A stretch of DNA of 64,000 nucleotides from Pseudomonas bijieensis. GTDB taxonomy: Bacteria; Pseudomonadota; Gammaproteobacteria; Pseudomonadales; Pseudomonadaceae. Location: positions 2,108,001-2,172,000 of the forward strand of contig NZ_CP048810.1 of NCBI RefSeq assembly GCF_013347965.1, read 5' to 3'. The notes beneath the pieces are model-generated. The model saw only the letters and a program-made list of their open reading frames with translations, had not been told where the DNA came from and did no database searches. The position numbers were made by a program, and so were the translations under genes. This document shows, one piece after another, positions 46,612 through 53,296 of this stretch; within the stretch, counting starts at the first letter, position 1; every line of letters begins with the position of its first letter.

Positions 46612-47343
46612 TCAATGACCGGAAAGGCAGGTGATGTCGGCGAGATTGCTGGGGGCAAAGCCCACCAATTCGCGGACTTCCTTGGAGAAATGCGAAGAAG
46701 AGGCAAAACCGAACTCCAGTGCCACATCGGTCAGCGAGCCGCCTTGAAGGCTCATGTTCAACAGCGCCTGGGCCGTGCGCCAGCCACGCAGGGCCGGCTT
46801 GGCCGCACTGCCCAGGGCCTGACGGCAAAGCCTGCGAAAATGCGAAACCGATACGCCATAACGCTGCGCCAGGGTCTGCAGTTTTTCGCTGCGGGTGCCC
46901 TGCTCCAACAAAAACCGCACGAGCCCGTAGCTCTCGTGATGCCGCAGCAGGTTGGCGACTGCGTGATAATCCGGGGTACCGCCCATCGCTTGCTCGATGT
47001 ACCAGCGCTCGAGTCGTTCCCCGGATCCAACGATCTCATCTTCCAACGGCAACACCGCCCACGGCGCAACCTCCGTTCTCTGGCTGGCGAAGGCATCGCT
47101 CATGTCGAAAAAAGCCTGCAGCTTCACCAGCGGCGCTGCGCAAACCGGCAATACGTGTAGCTCGCCGCCGGTGAATTGCAGCGAATCGCGCAACACCAGC
47201 AATCCTTGCCAGCCGACCGGCAGGCAGCGATCGAGCCCAAGCCCCGCGGCGTCCAGTCGAACCGGGCTTTGGGCGACACGCAGGTACAGCACGCGGTCGC
47301 GCAGATCAGGCCATGCCGTGGCGCGAATGGATTTGTTTTGCAC
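46612..47343 (-). CDS. invF: AraC-type regulator of the T3SS (InvF)
   Basis: Read from a GTG at 47343 the protein has 243 residues; the site AAGGAGAC lies 4-5 bases before this GTG, while in-frame ATGs farther upstream lack a ribosome site. The C-terminal 100 residues are an AraC helix-turn-helix pair (RYGVSVSHFRRLCRQALG and SLTDVALEFGFASSSHFSKE). In Salmonella, InvF with SicA activates translocator and effector genes. It is the first gene of the inv-spa series and divergent from nasS. Confidence 0.88.
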   Translation of the reverse strand: MQNKSIRATAWPDLRDRVLYLRVAQSPVRLDAAGLGLDRCLPVGWQGLLVLRDSLQFTGGELHVLPVCAAPLVKLQAFFDMSDAFASQRTEVAPWAVLPLEDEIVGSGERLERWYIEQAMGGTPDYHAVANLLRHHESYGLVRFLLEQGTRSEKLQTLAQRYGVSVSHFRRLCRQALGSAAKPALRGWRTAQALLNMSLQGGSLTDVALEFGFASSSHFSKEVRELVGFAPSNLADITCLSGH

Positions 47344-47435
47344 AGCCGTCTCCTTTGCTACGTGGCGGTGGAAGCAGCGACAGGATGAAAGACAGGGCGC
47401 CTTGAATCTTGATGGAAAGGTGATGAGCAACCGGG

Positions 47436-47452
47436 CTGGCATATGCCTTGCA
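47436..47452 (+). promoter_or_regulatory. Sigma-54 promoter of nasS-nasT
   Basis: CTGGCATATGCCTTGCA fits the -24/-12 consensus TGGCAC-N5-TTGCA, with GG (47438-47439) and GC (47450-47451) exactly ten bases apart. The predicted start is near 47463, about 127 bases before nasS. Confidence 0.75.
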
Positions 47453-47511
47453 CCATTACTGTTCATCGGCGCCCATGCCAATGGCGGAATGAGTGCCACA
47501 CTGTTTTTAGG

Positions 47512-47570
47512 GACAACGGCGTCGTCATCCGGCCCTGCTCTGGCAATCGGCCGGGTACGGCGCTTTTTTT
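47512..47570 (+). terminator. Terminator in the nasS leader, possibly under NasT control
   Basis: GTCGTCATCCGGCC (47521-47534) pairs with GGCCGGGTACGGC (47549-47561) with one bulge, followed by seven T: an intrinsic terminator ending 20 bases before nasS, and downstream of the sigma-54 promoter. A short hairpin GAC-AACGGC-GTC (47512-47523) with an A1/G4 hexaloop overlaps its left arm, but has only three base pairs. The upstream partner hairpin is not convincing. Confidence 0.55.
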
Positions 47571-47589
47571 ATGTAGAAGGTGATGCGCG

Positions 47590-48801
47590 ATGAATGAAGT
47601 TCCAGCCAATCCCCTGGCCTGGGTCAACGGCAGCGATGCCCCGGAAAAGAGCGCGGTCAACCTTGGCTTCATGGCTTTGAGCGACTGCGCCCCGGTGGTC
47701 GTGGCCGCGACCCAAGGTTTCGCCCAACCCTACGGCCTGACCCTGAACCTCAAGCGCCAGGCGTCCTGGGCCAACCTGCGGGACAAGCTGGTGAGCGGTG
47801 AAATCGACGCCGCCCACAGCCTGTACGGCCTGATCTATGCCGTGCACCTGGGCATCGGCGGCGTCGCATCGACCGACATGGCCGTGCTGATGGGGTTGAA
47901 CCAGAACGGCCAGAGCATCAACCTGTCCCATGGCCTCCAGGCCCAGGGCGTGACCAGTCCTGAAGCACTGGAACGGCACGTGCACCAAACTCGCCCGAAA
48001 CTGACCTTCGCCCAGACCTTCCCCACCGGCACCCACGCCATGTGGCTGTATTACTGGCTCGCCGCCCAGGGCATCCACCCGTTGTCGGATGTCGACAGCG
48101 TGGTGGTGCCGCCGCCGCAGATGATTGCGCACCTGCAAGCCGGGCGTATCGACGGGTTTTGCGTCGGCGAGCCTTGGTGCGCCAGCGCGGTGAAGCAGAA
48201 CCTCGGTTTCACCCTGGCGACCACCCAGACCATCTGGCCCGACCACCCGGAAAAAGTCCTGGGCTGCACCCGCGCGTTCGTCGAGCAGTACCCCAATACC
48301 GCCCGGGCCTTGGTCATGGCGATCCTCGAGGCCAGTCGTTTTATCGAACAAAGCAGCGAAAACCGCCGCAGCACCGCACAATTGTTGAGCGCGCCCGAAT
48401 ATCTCGACGCGCCGCTGGACTGCATCGAGCCGCGCCTGCTGGGCATCTATGCCGACGGCTTGGGCAATAGCTGGCAGGATCCTCACGCGATGCGCTTCCA
48501 TGGCAACGGCGAGGTGAACCTGCCGTACCTGTCCGACGGCATGTGGTTCATGACCCAGTTCCGTCGCTGGGGCCTGCTGCGCGAAGACCCGGATTACCTG
48601 GCCGTGGCGCAGGAAGTCCAACAACTGAAGCTGTACCGTGAAGCCTGCGCGGCGCTGGATATCGCGTCCCCGCGCCAGGACATGCGCAGCAGCCAACTGA
48701 TCGACGGCACTATCTGGGACGGCTCGGACCCGGCCGGGTATGCCAAGAGCTTCAAACTGCACGCCTTGAGCGATGCGGCTCCCCTTCTCGCCAGCCGCTG
48801 A
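47590..48801 (+). CDS. nasS: NasS, nitrate/nitrite-sensing regulator
   Basis: Protein of 403 residues similar to the periplasmic nitrate-binding proteins NrtA/CmpA but lacking a signal peptide, as in NasS. It is expected to bind and hold the antiterminator NasT until nitrate or nitrite binds. Family features are LGFMALSDCAPVVVAATQGF, GTHAMWLYYWLAAQGI and GFCVGEPWCASAV. It is followed 14 bases later by nasT. Confidence 0.93.
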   Translation: MNEVPANPLAWVNGSDAPEKSAVNLGFMALSDCAPVVVAATQGFAQPYGLTLNLKRQASWANLRDKLVSGEIDAAHSLYGLIYAVHLGIGGVASTDMAVLMGLNQNGQSINLSHGLQAQGVTSPEALERHVHQTRPKLTFAQTFPTGTHAMWLYYWLAAQGIHPLSDVDSVVVPPPQMIAHLQAGRIDGFCVGEPWCASAVKQNLGFTLATTQTIWPDHPEKVLGCTRAFVEQYPNTARALVMAILEASRFIEQSSENRRSTAQLLSAPEYLDAPLDCIEPRLLGIYADGLGNSWQDPHAMRFHGNGEVNLPYLSDGMWFMTQFRRWGLLREDPDYLAVAQEVQQLKLYREACAALDIASPRQDMRSSQLIDGTIWDGSDPAGYAKSFKLHALSDAAPLLASR

Positions 48802-48815
48802 CAGGAGCCACGACC

Positions 48816-49392
48816 ATGCTGCGTATCCTGCTGATCAACGACACGGCGAAAAAAGTCGGCCGTCTCAAGGCCGCCCTGATTGAGGCCGGCTTCGAAGTCA
48901 TCGATGAATCCGGCTTGACCATCGACCTGCCAGCGCGCGTCGAAACGGTGCGTCCGGACGTGATCCTGATCGATACCGAGTCACCCGGGCGCGATGTGAT
49001 GGAGCAAGTGGTGTTGGTCAGTCGCGACCAACCACGACCGATCGTCATGTTTACCGACGAGCACGACCCCAATGTGATGCGCCAGGCGATCAAGTCGGGC
49101 GTCAGCGCCTACATCGTCGAAGGCATCCACGCCGCGCGCCTGCAACCGATCCTCGATGTGGCCATGGCCCGCTTCGAAAGCGATCAGGCCCTGCGCGCCC
49201 AACTCCTGGCCCGCGACCAGCAACTGGCCGAACGCAAGCGCATCGAACTGGCCAAGGGCATGCTGATGAAGATGAAGGAATGCAACGAAGAACAGGCCTA
49301 CACCCCTGATGCGCCGCCAGGCCATGAGCCGCCAGCAGAAGCTGATCCAGGTGGCGGAGCAGATCATTGCCATGAACGAGTTGCTCGGCTGA
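48816..49392 (+). pseudogene. nasT: NasT, ANTAR-type antiterminator, frameshifted near the C-terminus
   Basis: The receiver-like domain (1-120) and the start of the ANTAR RNA-binding domain (KRIELAKGMLMKMKECNEEQAY) are normal to about residue 162. At 49303-49306 the frame meets CCCC where the family requires three C. Removing one C restores the reading TLMRRQAMSRQQKLIQVAEQ and then IIAMNELLG, ending with a TGA at 49390-49392: a normal 191-residue NasT. As read, the protein lacks the last ANTAR helix and runs into a REP element, stopping at 49460 with 214 residues. It may be a true loss or a sequencing error in a short C run. Confidence 0.9.
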
Positions 49393-49418
49393 AAGCCTTG
49401 TACCGCCTGGCCTGGCGC

Positions 49419-49608
49419 CATCGCGAGCAGGCTCGCTCCCACAGGTCCTGTAGCCACTGAAGTTTCAATGTGGGAGCGGGCTTGCTCGCGAAAGCGGCTT
49501 TCCATTCAACATCGATGTCGACTGACCGGATGCCTTCGCGAGCAAGCCCGCTCCCACAGGTATTGTGCCCACTAACGATCCATTGTGGGAGCGAGCCTGC
49601 TCGCGATA
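49419..49608. repeat. Array of four REP elements
   Basis: Four REP cores of alternating orientation (49419-49444, 49469-49491, 49535-49560 and 49584-49608), with spacers of about 25-45 bases, lie between nasT and the sigma-54 promoter of the transporter. The gap 49393-49842 holds this array, the promoter, the leader hairpins and the terminator, and no gene. Confidence 0.92.
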
Positions 49609-49629
49609 GGCCGCCCCACAATCCCCGGG

Positions 49630-49646
49630 TTGGCACAGATCTCGCT
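49630..49646 (+). promoter_or_regulatory. Sigma-54 promoter of the nitrate transporter unit
   Basis: TTGGCACAGATCTCGCT has a perfect -24 half TTGGCAC and GC ten bases after GG (49632-49633 and 49644-49645). The predicted start is near 49657, a few bases before the first leader hairpin. Confidence 0.8.
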
Positions 49647-49660
49647 TAAGCAATCCCACA

Positions 49661-49701
49661 GGTAACCAACGGCGGTTGCCCCACCTACGACAAAGACGTC
49701 G
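49661..49701 (+). ncRNA. ANTAR (NasT) binding leader of the nitrate transporter unit
   Basis: Two tandem hairpins with hexanucleotide loops: GGTAACC-AACGGC-GGTTGCC (49661-49680, seven base pairs) and CGAC-AAAGAC-GTCG (49688-49701). Both loops have A at position 1 and G at position 4, the known recognition pattern of ANTAR proteins. The right arm of the second hairpin is also the left arm of the terminator that follows, so the two structures exclude each other. Binding of NasT should favour the second hairpin and let transcription continue. Confidence 0.85.
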
Positions 49702-49748
49702 CACACCCTCCTTGCCTCTCTGGCGATCCGGGTTGCGGCGTTTTTTTT
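49697..49748 (+). terminator. Leader terminator of the nitrate transporter unit
   Basis: CGTCGCACACCC (49697-49708) pairs with GGGTTGCGGCG (49730-49740) with one bulged base, followed by eight T. It ends about 95 bases before the transporter start. Confidence 0.85.
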
Positions 49749-49842
49749 GTTTTGGCCTCTCGGGGCCGGTGGTGCGACCACAGACGGCGCACTGCTCAAA
49801 GCACTGACTCATTTCTCGAGACTTTTACAGCTGAGGTGCGCG

Positions 49843-51054
49843 ATGAATTCAAGCTTCTGGAAATCCGGCCATACCCCGACACTGTTCGCGGCCTTCCTTT
49901 ATTTCGACCTGAGCTTCATGGTCTGGTACCTGCTCGGCCCACTGGCGGTACAGATCTCCGCCGACCTGCACCTGACTACCCAGCAACGCGGCCTGATGGT
50001 CGCTACGCCGATCCTGGCCGGCGCCGTACTGCGCTTGTTCATGGGCTTGCTGGCCGACCGGATCTCGCCAAAGACCGCCGGCATGGTGGGCCAGGTGATC
50101 GTGATCGGCGCGCTGTTCTGCGCCTGGAAACTGGGCATCCACAGCTATGAACAAGCCTTGCTGCTGGGCCTGTTCCTCGGTGTGGCCGGCGCTTCGTTTG
50201 CCGTGGCGCTGCCGCTGGCCTCCCAGTGGTATCCACCACAACACCAAGGCAAGGCCATGGGCATTGCCGGTGCCGGTAACTCGGGCACCGTGCTCGCGGC
50301 GCTGATCGCCCCGGTGATGGCGGTGGCCTTCGGCTGGACCAATGTGTTCGGCTTCGCACTGATCCCGCTGGTGCTGACCCTGGTGCTCTTCGCCTGGCTG
50401 GCCAAGAACGCCCCCGAACGGCCAAAAGCCAAATCCATGGCCGACTACCTCAAGGCCCTGGGCGACCGGGACAGCTGGTGGTTCATGTTCTTCTACAGCG
50501 TGACCTTCGGCGGTTTCATCGGCCTGGCCAGCGCCCTGCCCGGCTACTTCAACGACCAGTACGGCCTGAGCCCGGTCACCGCCGGCTACTACACCGCCGC
50601 CTGCGTCTTCGGTGGCAGCCTGATGCGGCCATTGGGCGGCGCCTTGGCGGACCGTTTCGGCGGTATCCGCACCTTGCTCGGCATGTACACCGTTGCTGCC
50701 GTCTGCATCGCGGCGGTGGGCTTCAACCTGCCGAGCTCCTACGCAGCCCTGGCCCTGTTCGTCTGCACCATGCTCGGTCTCGGTGCAGGCAATGGCGCGG
50801 TGTTCCAACTGGTGCCACAGCGCTTTCGTCGCGAAATCGGCGTGATGACCGGGCTGATCGGCATGGCCGGCGGCATCGGTGGCTTTGCCCTGGCGGCGGG
50901 CATGGGCGCGATCAAGCAGAGCACCGGCAGCTATCAACTGGCCCTGTGGTTGTTCGCCAGCCTCGGGGTCCTGGCCTGGTTCGGCCTGCACGGCGTCAAG
51001 CGTCGCTGGAGAACCACTTGGGGTTCGGCCGCTGTCACCGCTGCCCGGGTATAA
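49843..51054 (+). CDS. nasA: Nitrate/nitrite transporter, MFS family
   Basis: Protein of 403 residues from MNSSFWKSGHTPTL with twelve transmembrane segments, of the NarK/NasA nitrate-nitrite porter family. Seen are the N-terminal FLYFDLSFMVWYLLGPL and the glycine-rich nitrate signatures GVAGASFAVALPLASQWYP and GLGAGNGAVFQLVPQRF. It follows a sigma-54 promoter and a NasT-type leader, and precedes the kinase gene by 9 bases. The symbol follows the usage for the P. aeruginosa homologue. Confidence 0.92.
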   Translation: MNSSFWKSGHTPTLFAAFLYFDLSFMVWYLLGPLAVQISADLHLTTQQRGLMVATPILAGAVLRLFMGLLADRISPKTAGMVGQVIVIGALFCAWKLGIHSYEQALLLGLFLGVAGASFAVALPLASQWYPPQHQGKAMGIAGAGNSGTVLAALIAPVMAVAFGWTNVFGFALIPLVLTLVLFAWLAKNAPERPKAKSMADYLKALGDRDSWWFMFFYSVTFGGFIGLASALPGYFNDQYGLSPVTAGYYTAACVFGGSLMRPLGGALADRFGGIRTLLGMYTVAAVCIAAVGFNLPSSYAALALFVCTMLGLGAGNGAVFQLVPQRFRREIGVMTGLIGMAGGIGGFALAAGMGAIKQSTGSYQLALWLFASLGVLAWFGLHGVKRRWRTTWGSAAVTAARV

Positions 51055-51063
51055 CCTGCAACC

Positions 51064-52734
51064 ATGAGCCTGCAATTGAGCTTCGCCGAAGCCAGTGCCA
51101 TCGGCCCGCGGGAAGAAAACCAGGACGCCCTGCGCCTGGTCACCCCGGCCCCGGCCCTGGCCGCCAGCAAGGGTTACCTGTTCGCCATCGCCGACGGCGT
51201 GAGCCAATGCGCCGATGGCGGGCTGGCGGCCCGTTCGACCTTGCAGGCCTTGGCCCTGGATTACTACTCCACACCGCAGACCTGGGGTGTGGCCCAGGCG
51301 CTGGACCGCTTGCTGCTGGCGCAGAATCGCTGGCTGCAGGCCAACGGTGGCGGGCAACCGCTGCTCACCACCGTTAGCGCGCTGGTGCTGCGGGGCCGAC
51401 GCTTCACCCTCGCTCATGTCGGCGATTGCCGGGTCTACCGCTGGCATGCCGATCATCTGCAACGAGTCAGCGAGGATCACGTCTGGGAACAGCAAGGCAT
51501 GCAGCACGTGCTCAAGCGTGCCCTGGGCCTGGATCAACACCTGATCCTGGACTTTCTCGACGGCGAGTTACGCATCGACGAAACCTTTGTGCTGCTCAGC
51601 GACGGTGTCTGGGCAGTCCTGGGGGACACGGCCATCGCCGGCATTCTTCGCGACCAGCCGGACCTGGACCTTGCGGCGCAGACACTGGTCAATGCCGCAC
51701 ACCTGGCCGGTAGCCAGGACAACGCCAGCGCCTTGTTGGTGCGGGTCGATGCCGTGGGCGAAGCGAGCATCGGCGATGCCCTGATCCAACTGCAGCAATG
51801 GCCCCTGCCGCCGGCATTGAAACCGGGCCAGGTGTTCGAAGGCTGGCAGATCGAAGGCCTGCTCGGCCATAGCCAACAATCGTTGCTCTATCGGGTACAC
51901 GACGGTCAGGGCCAGCCCTGGCTGCTGAAAACCTTGCCGACTCAGTTGCGCGACGATAGCCGGGCCGCACAGGCATTGCTCTCGGAAGAATGGTTTCTCA
52001 AACGGGTCGCCGGGCGACAATTTCCCGAGGTCCATGGCGTTCCCCAGCGTCAGCATCTCTACTACGTGATGCGCGAATATTCGGGCGTGACCCTGGCCGA
52101 GCTGTTCAACCAGGACGGGCCACTACCTCTCGCCCAATGGTTGGAGCTGGCGCAGCGGCTGGTGCGGGCGGTGGGCCTGTTGCATCGAAGGCAGATCTAC
52201 CACCGCGACATCAAGCCGGAAAACCTGCACCTGGGTGACGACGGGGAGTTGCGCTTGCTGGATTTCGGCCTGGCGTACTGCCCGGGCTTGTCCGAGGACC
52301 AGGCCAACGTGCTGCCCGGCACGCCCAGTTACATCGCTCCGGAAGCCTTCGCCGGCACCGCGCCAACCGCGCAACAGGATTTATATGCCGTTGGTGTGAC
52401 CTTGTACTTCCTGCTGACCGGGCATTATCCCTACGGCGAAATCGAAGCCTTCCAACGCCCGCGTTTTGGCGCGCCGGTCGGTGCCAGCCGCTATCGGCCG
52501 GACTTGCCCGAATGGCTCGGGCAGAGCCTGGAACGGGCCGTCGCGGCGGATCCGGATCAACGCTTTGAAACCGCCGAGGAATGGTTGTTGCTGTTGGAAC
52601 AGGGCGAACGTCGCAGCTTGGGCGTAAGGCCCAGGCCGTTGTTGGAAAGAGAACCGCTGAAGGTCTGGCGGACGTTGGCGCTGGTGTCGTTGGTGGTGAA
52701 CATCGTGCTGCTGTTTTTGGTATTTCATGGCTGA
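51064..52734 (+). CDS. PP2C phosphatase-Ser/Thr kinase fusion protein
   Basis: Protein of 556 residues. Residues 1-235 are a PP2C phosphatase with the metal-binding motifs REENQD, ADGV, LLSDGVW and SQDN. Residues about 260-515 are a Hanks-type kinase with HRDIKPEN (catalytic Asp) and DFGLAY (metal-binding Asp); the glycine loop is weak (LLGHSQQSLLYRV). A C-terminal transmembrane helix (about 535-553) anchors it in the inner membrane. It is cotranscribed with the nitrate transporter, as in other pseudomonads; its substrates are unknown. Confidence 0.92.
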   Translation: MSLQLSFAEASAIGPREENQDALRLVTPAPALAASKGYLFAIADGVSQCADGGLAARSTLQALALDYYSTPQTWGVAQALDRLLLAQNRWLQANGGGQPLLTTVSALVLRGRRFTLAHVGDCRVYRWHADHLQRVSEDHVWEQQGMQHVLKRALGLDQHLILDFLDGELRIDETFVLLSDGVWAVLGDTAIAGILRDQPDLDLAAQTLVNAAHLAGSQDNASALLVRVDAVGEASIGDALIQLQQWPLPPALKPGQVFEGWQIEGLLGHSQQSLLYRVHDGQGQPWLLKTLPTQLRDDSRAAQALLSEEWFLKRVAGRQFPEVHGVPQRQHLYYVMREYSGVTLAELFNQDGPLPLAQWLELAQRLVRAVGLLHRRQIYHRDIKPENLHLGDDGELRLLDFGLAYCPGLSEDQANVLPGTPSYIAPEAFAGTAPTAQQDLYAVGVTLYFLLTGHYPYGEIEAFQRPRFGAPVGASRYRPDLPEWLGQSLERAVAADPDQRFETAEEWLLLLEQGERRSLGVRPRPLLEREPLKVWRTLALVSLVVNIVLLFLVFHG

Positions 52735-52748
52735 GATCCAGTCGCGCC

Positions 52749-52957
52749 CATCGCGAGCAGGCTCGCTCCCACAGGTTTTGTGGCCACCACAGATCCAATG
52801 TGGGAGCGGGCTTGCTCGCGAAGGCGGCGGCACATTCAGCATTGATGCAAGCTGATCCACCGCGTTCGCGAGCAAGCCCGCTCCCACAGGGGATTTGCTT
52901 GGTATGCAGTTGCAGCATGCACTGAAGCCCTCTGTGGGAGCGAGCCTGCTCGCGAAG
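52749..52957. repeat. Array of four REP elements
   Basis: Four alternating REP cores begin 15 bases after the kinase gene, with the same order and nearly the same spacing as the array at 49419-49608. The gap 52735-53296 also holds the nirB promoter, leader hairpins and terminator; no gene is seen. Confidence 0.92.
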
Positions 52958-53093
52958 GCGGCCTAGCTGCCACTACAAAGCTATCGGCTACCACGCTCCA
53001 TTACCGGGCAACACGCTTTGATTCGGTGCAATAAATCCCTCTCCCCTGCGCGCCATCAGCCGCTCCCCCAATAAATTCGTGACCCCGAGCCAC

Positions 53094-53110
53094 TTGGCAC
53101 AACCACTGCA
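53094..53110 (+). promoter_or_regulatory. Sigma-54 promoter of the nirB operon
   Basis: TTGGCACAACCACTGCA, with GG (53096-53097) and GC (53108-53109) ten bases apart, close to consensus. The predicted start is near 53121, 17 bases before the first leader hairpin. Confidence 0.82.
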
Positions 53111-53137
53111 TAACCTCTCTCACCATACATAAAGCAA

Positions 53138-53196
53138 CGCCTCCAACGATGAAGGCGGTGCTTCCCGAGAGAACGGGACCAGGACAAAGGCGTCCT
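53138..53196 (+). ncRNA. ANTAR (NasT) binding leader of nirB with three hexaloop hairpins
   Basis: Three hairpins in a row carry hexaloops with A1 and G4: CGCCTCC-AACGAT-GAAGGCG (53138-53157, one mismatch), TCCCG-AGAGAA-CGGGA (53163-53178) and AGGAC-AAAGGC-GTCCT (53181-53196). The third overlaps the left arm of the terminator, as in the transporter leader. Two hairpins form the known ANTAR target; a third is unusual. Confidence 0.85.
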
Positions 53197-53226
53197 CGCT
53201 AGGCAACTAGCGGGACGCCTTTTTTT
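53186..53226 (+). terminator. Leader terminator of nirB
   Basis: AAAGGCGTCC plus CGCTAG pair with CTAGCG plus GGACGCCTTT around a GCAA tetraloop, with one bulged T, followed by a run of seven T. A very strong hairpin ending 70 bases before nirB. Confidence 0.92.
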
Positions 53227-53296
53227 GTTTTCGAAAAAATTGCCGAGCCAGCCCGATCACCGTGATGAAACGGGCCTGAACTTGCGGAGAACCCTG

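Noticed and set aside
49393..49460. C-terminal extension of the shifted nasT reading
   Set aside because: The extra residues translate a REP element and have no protein family character; they follow from the frameshift.
49419..49608. Evenly spaced repeats resembling a short CRISPR array
   Set aside because: The units alternate in orientation, match the REP family found elsewhere in the window, and no cas genes are present.
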